A program made the position numbers and the translations under genes. The notes beneath the pieces are model-generated. The model made no database searches, was not told the origin of the DNA, and saw only the letters and a program-made list of their open reading frames with translations. From assembly GCA_963678705.1 (NCBI GenBank), contig OY783203.1:30300535-30364534 (forward strand): a DNA stretch of 64,000 nucleotides. The letters are read 5' to 3'. Origin of the DNA: Panorpa germanica. Its lineage: Eukaryota; Arthropoda; Insecta; Mecoptera; Panorpidae. Shown here piece after piece: positions 36,641-46,990 of this stretch; positions within the stretch are counted from its first letter, which is position 1; every line of letters begins with the position of its first letter.

Positions 36641-37858
36641 GGTGGCAAGCATAAACGCTATCGACCAATAATTTTGAAAATCAATATAGAATTCGACAAC
36701 GCCACATAAAAAAGTCTTCACTATGATGAAGCCAAATATGAGTGACAACACTTGCAAAATGTATGAAGCCGTCTGTGAAAATACCATTAAATAACATTAA
36801 AGTCTTAATAAATGATAACTAGACCATTTTGTTGAATGGTCATTATTAATTAAAGCTTCGTTATGAATATTCCCGGCGAATACATAAAGAAAGTAATGTA
36901 ATTACATTGGTATAATTTAGTCCGAATCCTGTCAAATCCTAGTGATGTATCATCTAGTTCACCTGATTTGACCAGGAAAGTTAATCCAAAAACTTAAACA
37001 AAACATTTGCTTCGAAAGTAAATAAACCACCCTAATAATAAGGTCGAACAAGCTTGTGTTTGCTATGTATGATGTTTGTATTTGACTGATATCATGTTTC
37101 AATACATATATAAAAATGATTAAATTAAAAATGTTTTACATATTTAAAAGTTAATCGAATATAAAGTGACACCCTTACATAATAAAACCACCCTGTTTAT
37201 GAGGTATGTTAAAATGAGACGACCCCTTGACTTTTGTTACGTTGTTAAGGAATATATTGTTTGTACATAAGTTGAAAAACAATTTGTTTTCTACACCAGC
37301 ACTTATCTGAGTATGTAATACATAACAGAGATGGACATATGCAAATTCCTATACGAATACATGAGGTACATAACCACCATAACGTCCTCGTCCTCGACAA
37401 GATTAACTTTAAAAAGAAGTGATTATATATACTGTCTATCATATGATAATCTATTTCTGTATGTAAACAACTTTATTTACAATTTTCTTTTTAGTAGTAT
37501 CTTTTTTTCTCTACATTTTCTTTTCCTTTAATAATAATAACAGTATTTTTTTTATATTAACAGGTCAATGAACATGTCAAAGAAACTTTTCTTCATTTAC
37601 AAATTCTTGAGAAAAAAATACCTCCTATTATCAACAACTTATTCATATGGGAAATATTGAATATATTATTAATGTAATACAAAACGTGAATATTACGTAC
37701 AATTTTACGTAAAGAAACCAATTTCTATTTTACATATTGCTTATGTAATATTTGTGTAGCCCAAATTAACCGTCGTACGAACTTTCTTTATTGCGCGTCA
37801 TTGAGAATATATTTGCAACTATGATTTTTTTGGTGAATACAATAATCTCTAGAATATA
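36641..37858. other. AT-rich spacer
   Basis: No gene recognised; several short frames without motifs. Confidence 0.4.
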
Positions 37859-37923
37859 ACACATGGGCTAAAAAGTCCCGGGCCTAACAAAGAAAACACA
37901 GTTTTTTTGGTTCAAAATTAGCT

Positions 37924-38299
37924 TTATTCATCAACGTAATCTCCATCAAGAGCAACGCAATCATTCCAGCGCCGCTCTAACATTTCAATAGCACTTTTGT
38001 AGAACGATTTATCTTTTGCCTCAAAATAGGCCTCAGTTTCAGCGATAACCTCTTCATTCGTGCGAAATTTCTTACCGGCGAGCATTTTTTTCAGGTCTGC
38101 GAACAGGCAGTAGTCGCTGGGAGCCAAATCTGGCGAATACGGTGGATGTGGGAGCAATTCGAAGTTCAATTCATGTAGTTTTGCCATTGTTTTGATTGAC
38201 TTGTGACACGGTGCATTGTCTTGATGAAACAAAATTTTTTTCTTTGCCATATGCGGTCGTTTCTTTGCAATTTCGGCCTTCAAACGCTCCAATAATTGA
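37924..38299 (-). pseudogene. mariner transposase, C-terminal part
   Basis: Reads 'LLERLKAEIAKKRPHM', 'ILFHQDNAPCHKSIKTMA', 'ELLPHPPYSPDLAPSDY', 'MLAGKKFRTNEEVIAETEAY' and ends 'ALDGDYVDE'. This is very close to the C-terminus of Himar1-like irritans transposases. The second and third catalytic aspartates are present, in HQDNAPCH and SPDLAPSD (third D of the D,D34D triad). The first aspartate, normally in a 'TMDETW' motif, lies in the deleted middle, so the protein cannot be catalytic. Confidence 0.92.
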
Positions 38300-38590
38300 T
38301 ATCTTTACGATGTCAGCTAACTCACGCAACTTCACTTTTCGATCATTCCAAACGATTTTGTGGATTTTTTTTATGTCTTCTGGTGTTACCGCCTCATTTA
38401 GACGTTCACTGCGTTCTGCATTATCGGTGTCTCTACGACCACGTTTGAAGTCAGCAAACCAACGTTTTATTGTTGTTTCTGATGAAGCGGAGTCCCCATA
38501 ACACTTTTCAAGCCATTGCTTCGCTTGAACGGTATTTTTCCCCATCAAGAAGCAGTGTAAAATTAAAACACGAAATTGTTTTTGATCCAT
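38300..38590 (-). pseudogene. mariner transposase, N-terminal part
   Basis: Starts 'MDQKQFRVLILHCFLMGK' and continues 'NTVQAKQWLEKCYGDSAS', 'TTIKRWFADFKRGRRDT', 'EDIKKIHKIVWNDRK' and 'LRELADIVKIS'. These are the two helix-turn-helix regions that bind the terminal repeats. The usual linker 'SGRP' reads 'SERL', a change at a normally conserved DNA-contact motif. At about 38300 the frame runs into the deletion junction and continues out of phase with the C-terminal part. A methionine 16 codons upstream is in frame, but the family start is MDQK. Confidence 0.92.
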
Positions 38591-38771
38591 TGTTTTGAAA
38601 ATAAGAAAAGTAGCGTCACTCTTAGCACAATAACTCACAAACTAATGAATAGAATATCATGAAATTTTAACAGCTGTCTTTTGAAGGTTTTTATTAACTG
38701 AAAAAAAGGTGACTGCAATAAAACTAGCGCCATCTATGTGTTATGCCCGGGACTTTTCAGCCCATGTGCTA

Positions 38772-39304
38772 ATACAAAAAAACAAAAGTACAAAAAATAT
38801 AAAACGCAAACCTATATTATTAATTTGCTAATTCGGAAGCGTTCGTTGTCTTTTCTAAAGCAAGCAGTTTTTAATGAGCTAAAGAGATTATTTCAATTAT
38901 CTTCTTTTTTTTTGTTATATCCATACTTAATTTACAATCTCTTTATAAAAAACATTAATCAAATTTTTGTGATGTATACATGTGCGATTCTACCAATGGC
39001 GCACTCCATATGAAATATATGTTTATTTTTTTAATTTGTCTCTTTTTGTTTTACGTAAAGTAAAATACTAATTATTGCACAACATCTAAATTTTAATCCG
39101 TTAGAAATAAATGCGTTTATTTTCAGAAAATACTCATTTTTTTGCAATTAGTGTAAGTTTCGGTGCCAGATTACTACATAGAATCTTTCCTGGTGCAATT
39201 AGAGCAGCTTAGAAATAAACCAATAAGTCTTAAGGAGCTTTCGAAGAGAATATACAATATTCAATAATGATTTATATAACAATATTTTGTTTGGGATATA
39301 TAAT
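38772..39304. other. AT-rich spacer
   Basis: Nothing recognised between the mariner and the next MITE. Confidence 0.4.
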
Positions 39305-39715
39305 GTCGATTTCACACCAGAGAGACAGTTCAATAAAACACGAACAAAAACTTGTTTTACTGAACAAAAATACCAATGTTTACAACAAAGAGACAATCGT
39401 TAAAACATTTTTGTCTTTAAAAACTGTTTTACTAAACAAAACACATTCCCATCTGGAGTCGGTAAGATCAAATAAACTTCGTTTGAACACGCAGTTTTGT
39501 TTTTTGTGAACATTTGCGCTTGTTAGTTGTTGTTTATCATGTTTTTAATTTTTATGGGACACACAGAAAAACACTAAAAACAAATCCAGTCTGTTCAGTG
39601 TGAACAGTTTGTTTTCGAAAAACATAACTGTTTTAAAATAAAACAAATCATGTTTTTGTTTTGTTTTTTAACAATAAAACTGTTTTCAAAACTGTCTCTC
39701 TGGTGTGAAAACGGC
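39305..39715 (-). mobile_element. TIR MITE family 1, copy E
   Basis: Inverted orientation, with both ends well preserved: left 'GATTTCACACCAGAGAGACA' and right 'CTGTCTCTCTGGTGTGAAAA'. It is about 411 bp. The core matches copies A-D, including 'CAGTCTGTTCAGTGTGAACA' reversed. TAAT is present at both flanks (39301-39304 and 39717-39720), but the right copy is one base away from the end and the other copies do not show it, so the target duplication remains undecided. Confidence 0.88.
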
Positions 39716-39849
39716 GTAATAGGAATATAATGTTACGTATTTGAAAATTACTGTAGTTTAGTAAAAAATTTAGCAAAAACATTTTTTTAAATCTTATTAA
39801 TTTACTTGAACTTACAAGTATATCTTAGAAGAGAAATTTATTTATCTGT
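39716..39849. other. Short AT-rich spacer
   Basis: Nothing recognised. Confidence 0.4.
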
Positions 39850-39990
39850 TTAATTTATTTAACGTCGGTCTATTTCCAATGCACATAATCTACCAAAACT
39901 ACCACTACCAAACCCTGAAAATTTAACACGCTAATCCAGGTATCGAACCCAAAGACACATAAATACTCTAGTCATCAATAAAATGTGATA
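39850..39990 (-). mobile_element. SINE, short internally deleted form (SINE copy 8)
   Basis: The minus strand has the head 'TATGTGTCTTTGGGTTCGAT' with a near-perfect B box, then 'TTTCAGGGTTTGGTAG', jumping to 'GATTATGTGCATTGGAAATA' and the tail 'GACCGACGTTAAATAAATTA'. The central 'CATATATGAGGCC' block of longer copies is missing, so about 90 bases have been lost internally. Confidence 0.75.
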
Positions 39991-41520
39991 TATTGTTCTT
40001 ATAAATAACTAGTTTATTTTTCATAGAATAAAAATTGCATTTTGCGAAATCGGAAATATGGTTGTAGCTATTAAACCTGTACCTGTCAGTTAAATTCAAA
40101 AACGTGATATTTTAGGATTACGTGTTATATCTGAAGTAAAAACCAGTAGACTATTTTATGAACAAAATGATGAAACTGTGTCAAAAAATAATAGGGTGCA
40201 GTGCTGATATCTGGGCATTTAAAAAAAAACGAATTTTATTAGGAAAGAATTATTTTGACCTTTTTTCATAGATATAACATACGTATTAGTACATGTGTCC
40301 TGCTAAGCACGGTTATATGTGGATATGGTTTATATAACATAAAAGTTTCAATTACGTCGAAGGATAACTTTTTTAATGTAATATGACATTATATATACGT
40401 AAAAAATGTTATGTAATAGATAATCTTTTTTACGTAGGATAAACACAGCAGTCTAGCATCAAACATAAGTGATCTCGTAGCTATATCATTGTATGTATTT
40501 TGAATGTTTTTTAATTTAAGAAAACCTATTTCTAAAACCACGTGTTATTTTCACTCCGTTAACGTTAATTCAGTTAAAATAACGTTTTTCAGAGAGACAT
40601 TGTTAAGCGAGATATTTCTGTATACAATTTGCATGTGATATCAGAGCAAGTCTGGAATACTACACTCTCTTGTACTCTCTTTGAAATGATCATGCTGCAA
40701 TACTATACTATACGCTTACTATGTTATACTATACCATGTCACGTGTTCAGTCGACGTATCGTGTTGTATGTACTAACTTGTATTAATTATGCAGCAGCGT
40801 CCTATGTAAATGCCAGAACGAATACGAGTACCTCCCCGTCTCCCCTTCACCCTTCACTCATTCTCCAAAACCACCCACTAGTTCGTTTTAACGGGCTATA
40901 GACTTAGTACATAAGATTATTTATGCTAATTATTCATATACACCTTTACATGTGTTCAGTGACCACGTGGCCACGTGTTTAGGCATGAATATTCATTGCT
41001 TACCTTCAAAACAAATAGGTAAAGCTGCGTATCCACCAAAAAGAGATTTTCACGAGCGTTACTACATGTAAAAGCGTTTATTATTGATTTTTGGTATAAT
41101 GTAGAGTATCGTCTCTACCAAAGAGGCGCGTGTACACTAAAGATGATTCCCCAGCTAACATAGAGTTACAATTGCAATAAAGATTGTTAGCTTCAGGAAT
41201 TCTTTGTCAATTTTCCGATTGAATAATATTGCTAACTTTAAAAGTACCCGGGAAAGACTCAAAATAGAACTAAAATTTCTGTCTAATTTTTCCGATTTTT
41301 TTTTCAACTCATTTTTTATTAATTAACTAAGGCACACATTTGTATTTACGAAATATTTCTACTGCGTACACGTTTCAACATAAATTATATGTAAACATTA
41401 TGTAATTACATACATACTACATAATGGCATACGTTACATAATAGCAGCTGCCTTACGCAAGCAAATAGAGGAAAAATACTTCAGAATCTTAAAAAAAAAA
41501 AAAAATGTGTGCTATGCGTT
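39991..41520. other. AT-rich spacer
   Basis: No gene recognised. 40640-40890 is somewhat less AT-rich, ending in 'CCCCGTCTCCCCTTCACCC'. The frame at 40629-40901 there has no recognisable motif. Confidence 0.4.
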
Positions 41521-41765
41521 ATACGGACGACACAGTGGCTGAGAGCATTCATCCTGAGATCAGACTGCCGTGTCATCGGCTTCGATCTTCGGACCAGAGC
41601 TATATTTTCTACGTTTGATTGTTATCAAGTATATTTGATTCTGTCCTTATATAATTATAAACATAGTACGCAGTAATGCAGTTCACATATGTCTATAAAG
41701 CCGCGATAACATACAAACTGCCCACATAGTAGGAGGATGTCGGTACCCAAGAATTGATTTCAGGC
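41521..41765 (+). mobile_element. tRNA-derived SINE (SINE copy 9, near full length)
   Basis: Head 'CGACACAGTGGCTGAGAGCA', B-box region 'GGCTTCGATCTTCGGACC', then 'GCTATATTTTCTACGTTTGA' and the 3' half 'CACATAGTAGGAGGATGTCG'. The usual 'AAATAGGCCGACGTTAAAT' tail is eroded. It is one of the three copies that define the head. Confidence 0.75.
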
Positions 41766-41929
41766 ATCGATTTGTGAAATGTGATTTTTTCAGGGACCAT
41801 ATATTTGATCATGGGAGCAAATTTAAAGAAGTTTGTATTTCATACGTCCGTATTCATATGTTATACGTATTTATTTAAAAGTGCCGCATTCCGTTTGTAC
41901 GGATGTTGCATGTATCCGTGCTAGGCTGA

Positions 41930-42050
41930 GAAACATTCAATACACGTATAAAAGAAAGGCCGTGCTTTGATTTGCATATGTATGAACCATAAAATGAACT
42001 GAGGATTATTTGTCAATTGATAGTGATGAATTGATAAACATTAAAGTAGA
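41930..42050 (+). repeat. Unclassified repeat shared with 30.44 kb
   Basis: 'CGTATAAAAGAAAGGCCGTG', 'CTTTGATTTGCATATG' and 'TGAACTGAGGATTATTTG' match 30435-30530 ('CGTATAGAAGAAAGGTAGC', 'TTTTGATCTGCGTATGAACT', 'GAGGATTATAAG'). The borders are unclear and no ends are visible. Confidence 0.5.
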
Positions 42051-43372
42051 AACTTCATCTTATAATAAAACGTACTAATTATTTTGCTAACGTATTGTTA
42101 AAAATTGTTCTTTTTTGGTAGATACGTAACTCAATGTTCATTTTGTGCTAAAGTTTTATTTTTGAATGGTTTTAAAACATTATTTACTTATTTATACAAT
42201 TAGTCTGGGGTTCGGGTCCAGCCGTGGGCGTTTCTCCATTGCGTACCAATTGACTTTGACTGAAACTCGGATTCTTTTTGCATACATTAGGTGTCGGTAT
42301 ACACCCGTGCACACCCGTGTAACGCATTACATTTGTTTAGGCGTGTTATTTCACTTTTGGACATCGTTTTATAAATGAACTTCATTTGTTTTTAATAAAT
42401 TAAAAAGTATTTCATTTATAAACGTTTATTTACTTTGTATTTTCGCTGTTTTCTTTTTAGGATGTCTACGTTGACTTTATGGACTTATGTACATAGCATT
42501 TTATTTTATTTAGATTTATCGTAAAGCAGTTCTTCGCAGCATCATAGATATAAAAAGCTATATATCCACTATATCGAATTATAGGTTATACCTTTGGGTC
42601 ATTGAGATCTTACAAAGTTTCCAATTGAAAACCCCCACACATGCCCCATGGTTTGTTGCAAACGAAAGACTGCACCACGATCTTACCATGCCTACAACGA
42701 GGCAAGAAATTAAAACTCGAACGAGGTAGAGGGCTGTGAGGAAACTATCATTTGGAAGGAATAAAAAAATTGGAAAAACTCTGAACTAAATGTATCAAGC
42801 TTAAAGGAGACTATGTTGATAAATAAAAAATATCTTCTATTTAGAAATAAACTGAATCTCTGTCACTGAATTATCAAACTACCCTCGTAATTACGTTTCC
42901 AATTACTATTGCGGCCCCCTATCTATATAAAAACATTAATTGAAGTAGCTGAAATAAACATACAAGTAAAAAGTCACATGTGAAAAATGCTTCATTAGAG
43001 TCCAATATCAACATTACCATTCATATGATATTAGGGTAAAAATTCGAAGCAATTTTCCGTAGATTTCAACAAGTTAATAATTTTATTTTAAGTATGTTTG
43101 AGAGATTTGCAGTAAATAAAGCGTCAAGCGTAATAGTCAATTACACTCGCACAGTAATTGGATAAAAGAGTCAATTTGAGTTTAAAAAATGATTTGAAAA
43201 TTGTTTAATTAGGGTTAAAATAATTTCTAAGCTAACAGAAAAAAAATCGGTATTTCAAAGTCGTGTTCAAAGTTGATTTTCCCGTTTTTTAATTATTAGG
43301 CTCTTGGTTATTCAACTTTCCTTTCCTATTTCATAAATACATAAATATTACATATAAAAATAACACATCTTA
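42051..43372. other. AT-rich spacer
   Basis: No gene recognised. The frame at 42166-42378 carries no motif I know. Confidence 0.4.
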
Positions 43373-43685
43373 TCTTAATATATATAAATTACGTGTCACG
43401 TTGTCTCTCCGCGATGGACTCCTAAACTACTTAACCGATTTTAATCAAATTTGTACACCGGGTGCAGTTTGATCCAACTTGAAAGATAGGATAGCTTACA
43501 TCTCAATTTATTATTATCTTATTGCAAATTATTTGTCTATTAATTATCTGTATATGACATATGACATCTGGCGACGATGATGGCGACATCTGTTGACTAG
43601 ATTGAGTAAATATTCAATAGATAGCGCTATGTAATGTAATATGACAAAAACGTTAGTCACAGCAACGCGTGGCCGGGACAGCTAG
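43373..43685 (+). mobile_element. Short non-autonomous Helitron, both ends present
   Basis: Starts with TC ('TCTTAATATATATAAATTAC', then 'GTGTCACGTTGTCTCTCCGC') and ends 'CGTGGCCGGGACAGCTAG', sitting between host A (43372) and T (43686), as Helitrons do. The blocks 'GATGGACTCCTAAACTACTT' and 'AACCGATTTTAATCAAATTT' just after the start are characteristic of lepidopteran Helitrons as I know them. It is 313 bp with no coding capacity, so it would rely on a Rep/helicase from an autonomous relative. Confidence 0.85.
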
Positions 43686-43721
43686 TATGTATATAAATTA
43701 TATTTCTTTAGTTGGTACAAA

Positions 43722-44056
43722 GCTCGTCTGTCGGTAAAACAGTGAACACATACTTATAGACTCCATAGATGACGTTGTGGGGAATAACGGCCAACACATT
43801 TGATATTTGGAGTCGACAGAACTCACTGTGCATATTTTTAAGTTATTATAAAATTAGATGAAAGGGAATTGACAATTTAAAGAGTAAACTTGAAATGTAG
43901 TTTCTTTGATTTCAGGTCAGATAGTATGATTTAAGTTAAACTGTGTAATTATTATAATGTGTATGTAAATTACTAAAATTACTATTGATTTCAGGGCAAC
44001 ACATAGATTTGATAAAAAATTTAGAATTTCTAATAAAATTGAAGATATTGTCTTGT
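43722..44056 (+). repeat. Dispersed repeat family 2, copy 3
   Basis: The longest copy (335 bp), beginning 'GCTCGTCTGTCGGTAAAACA' and ending 'AGATATTGTCTTGTA'. It includes about 20 bases ('TGAACACATACTTATAGAC') missing from the 26.5-kb copy. Both 'TTTGATTTCAGG' motifs are intact. It sits 36 bp after a Helitron and 25 bp before a SINE, in a small cluster of insertions. Confidence 0.8.
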
Positions 44057-44081
44057 AAATATTTAAATAGTTATCAAAAAA

Positions 44082-44265
44082 TGACACAGTGATCGAGAGC
44101 ATTAGTGGTTAAAGTTAGACTGTAGAGTCTTCGGATTCGATCCCGATTTTCAGTGTTTGGTTATTAACAAATTAAATGGATTATGCACTTATTAGGCGGA
44201 TGTTTAGTATACTCGTACATATATGAGGCCACGACACCGCAAGAATTGTGAACATAATGTAAGTT
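44082..44265 (+). mobile_element. tRNA-derived SINE (SINE copy 10)
   Basis: 'GACACAGTGATCGAGAGCAT', 'GTCTTCGGATTCGATCCCGA' (strong B box), 'TCAGTGTTTGGTTATTA' and 'CATATATGAGGCCACGACAC'. The 3' tail is not legible past 44265. Confidence 0.8.
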
Positions 44266-46446
44266 GAAGTAGTTAAAAATCAAATATATTATTACAAAAT
44301 GAATAACACTACTTCTTACTTTTAAACAAAAGAATTTGGTACTATCTATTTTATACTATCATTTAACATAAATTTAAATTAAGAATAGAAACTTCAAACT
44401 TAAGTTTATAAAGTTTGAAATTGCGTAATACTTTTAAAATTTTTAATTTATTAGCACGGTATCTATTTGAGGCCTGTAACTTTTCAATCGATCTTGCTTC
44501 ATGTAAAAGTAATGTTAATGCCGCCAGCCTTATAAATTATGTTAGAATAATATAACTTCAGAGAAGAAGAGATCATATGGAGAAATAACATTTATTTTAA
44601 AGCGTTTAATGCTGAGTGTTCAACGTTCAGTGTTCAGCTTTCGACACGGAGTTTCAAAACCCTTATATTACGTCAGCAATGACGTCAATGCATGGACGGA
44701 TTCGTCACGGGTTGCAACACAGCGAAAGGAAGTCTATACTACACCACTACAGTGCTGAAGAAGAACTGAAAACTGGGCTGTTAACATTCATGGTTATACA
44801 TATATATATACACGAAATATGACTAATATATTAAGAAATATAACAATGTTGCACGAATTCATCCTTTTTAAGGTTATGGTGACGTTTCAAGTCAAATCGA
44901 TAAAAAAAAGCATATTTTCAATTATGTTTTTTGATGACACAGTTAATATATAATTATTTTTATAATTACTACATGATAAAATAACATTTAAAGAACGCTT
45001 TGTGAAATTTTCATAAATAAATATCAAGAAATAAGGCATTAACAGCGAATCTCCGCAGACGTTACAAAAGAAAGTTGCATTGCGATGTCGGATTATTTGA
45101 AATCAAAAAACCAAAATGATTTAATTATTTGATAAGTTTCTTCAGGTAACCCTGTCGAGTTTGTTTTCTTTTATTAATTTTTTAATTTTTTACAGCACTT
45201 AGAAAGCAAAATACCGATTTTTATGAAAAAAATCAGAAACTTTGTTATTTTAAAATACGTTAAAATTAAAAAAGAAAAAAAGACACGACAGCGTTAATGG
45301 GGCATTTACGTAAAGAAAGAGTGTGCAAAATTTCAAAAGAATCACTGCTGAAAGACTGTGAAAAAGCTAAGTGTGATAAAAACGCCTGTAAAAGTTTCAA
45401 AGAAAGACGAAACTAGACTTAAAACCAGACTTATATCTTCGAAAGTTTTACTCCAAACGACTTCAAATTTTCACACAATAAACTTAATATGTTTTACTTT
45501 AATAAAAATAAAATAAAATAAATTTAAACCCTCCCTTAAATGAATCAATTACCTCTACTCAATTACCTTGACCTCTAAATTGTCTTCAGCTTTTGCTATC
45601 AGATATTCGCTTTAGAGTATATGTATTTAATTCCAAAACAAAATTACGAATTTATATAGAATTTGTTATCTACTAAATAGGTTCAAGGCTTTGCTTTCAA
45701 AAGTTCTAATGTCAACTCTAGATTTAATCAAAATCTGACATGTATTTCAAACTTGACATGCATAGGATGCTTAGGATGATGAGTACAATTATGTACCCAA
45801 TATTTATAGAATTTTGTTGTCACAAATCAGTAAAATTAAATCCTCTTCTACGCCCAGCTCTAAAGCTTGCTAGTGTAAATATAATTATGCAGAAGAATGG
45901 AATCATCATACAATTGAAATAGCTGTGTCAACGATTAAGGATTCTGGGTTCCAGGTTCCAGGTTCTAGGTTCTAGGTTCATGGGTTCCGGGTTGTCGACA
46001 TTCATGTTCCGTGAATCTAATCAAAGATGCTTACTAAGTCCTGATCACTGGGTAACGAGCATCATGAGCTTCAGCAAATATACATGAAGCTCCATGTAAA
46101 ACCACATTTTCCAAACAAATATCCCTTATAAGCCGGACTTTAATACCTTGAAAGGGGTGGGGGGTTACTGGATTGGAGGAAGGAGGACGGTGCACGCTTT
46201 ACACTGAAGAATGGTGGCTCTAGAATGGAAAATGTTATGGAATTCTGTATCCAGTGGTTATGCTCTGGAACTTTCTGTTTAATACCTACTTATAAAGTTA
46301 GGTATACACAAAAAGCTGTTGGACGTATGTAAGGCATTTAGAGTAATGGTCTATCTATCTACCTAGATACTTTGCGTTGTGCAAGGCGCAGGCATCTTAA
46401 ATAACACATTCCCAATACCTTATGTGGTTAACGATACTGTGGTTAC
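44266..46446. other. AT-rich spacer with a GGTTCCA tandem
   Basis: No gene recognised. 45944-45995 consists of about seven imperfect 'GGTTCCA', 'GGTTCTA' or 'GGGTTC' units. Confidence 0.45.
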
Positions 46447-46449
46447 TTA

Positions 46450-46834
46450 GGCCGTCCCCACACGGGTCGACTGATTGCAAACTCGAAGTTTCCAACGAAA
46501 ACAAAAAACGAGCCATGTCGAGCCGTGTTTCATGACTCTATAGAATTTTTAACAATAGCATAATAGGGGATTTTATTGTGTCGTATTATAAGGTATTATG
46601 TATGTATGTATTTAAATACTTTTGAAAAGTATTTCTGCATATCTCAGCTCATGATGTTCACCATCAAAAGCATACAACGTAATTGCCCTGCGACCAAGAA
46701 ACATAGTCGCTCAAAACCAATTTCAAATCAGTTTTTTTTTCATTCGTGCAGTTTGCGTTCTCTCACTCGTATACACATGCGTTCTCTCACTCATAACATA
46801 GCTCCATTCTCATTCGGTTCATGAGCGGACGGCC
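46450..46834. mobile_element. PIF/Harbinger-type MITE, copy 2
   Basis: Flanked by TTA at 46447-46449 and 46835-46837. The left end 'GGCCGTCCCCACACGGGTCG' continues 'ACTGATTGCAAACTCG'. The right end keeps only 'GAGCGGACGGCC', because the inner part of the right terminal repeat has been replaced or lost around 'CGTTCTCTCACTCGTATACA', a unit that occurs twice. The interior matches the 25.4-kb copy block by block ('TTTGAAAAGTATTT', 'CATGATGTTCACCATCAAAA', 'GTCGCTCAAAACCAATTTC'). The frame at 46576-46824 is not a gene. Confidence 0.82.
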
Positions 46835-46837
46835 TTA

Positions 46838-46990
46838 ATTTATTTAACGTTCTCCTATTTCCGATGCTGACGTTTATAATCAGTAACATTGTACACTGTT
46901 GATAGTTTTGTAGTATGGTGTTGTAGCCTCATTTATCTAGCACTGGTCCGTAGATCAAACCCGAAGACACAACATCACTCGGCATATTGA
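46838..46990 (-). mobile_element. SINE with tail cut by a MITE (SINE copy 11)
   Basis: The minus strand: 'GTGTCTTCGGGTTTGATCTA', 'CGGACCAGTGCTAGATAAAT', 'GAGGCTACAACACCATACTA', then 'CATCGGAAATAGGAGAACGT' and the tail 'TAAATAAAT'. The PIF-type MITE sits exactly at its 3' tail, the shared TTA being part of the tail sequence. Confidence 0.78.

Larger units (their letters stand above)
37859..38769 (-). mobile_element. Irritans-subfamily mariner, internally deleted
   Basis: 911 bp flanked by TA on both sides (37857-37858 and 38770-38771), the mariner target duplication. The terminal inverted repeats are 'CACATGGGCTAAAAAGTCCC' on the left and, read inward from the right, 'CACATGGGCTGAAAAGTCCC', continuing with GGGC. 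Transposase pieces lie on the minus strand. The first piece (start at 38590) covers about residues 1-98 and the second about 226 to the end of an irritans-type transposase of roughly 348 residues. The middle, about 125-130 residues, is gone, so the element could move only with help from an intact relative. Good ends and long frames indicate a fairly recent copy. Confidence 0.92.

Noticed and set aside
41130-41260. Possible CCCAGGT-type MITE
   Set aside because: Only a few words (AGCTAACA, TTGTTAGC, CCCGGG) match and the ends do not pair.
44330-44370. 'TTGGTACTATCTATTTTATA' resembling the mariner leader at 3.75 kb
   Set aside because: Too short and AT-rich to separate from chance; nothing upstream or downstream supports it.
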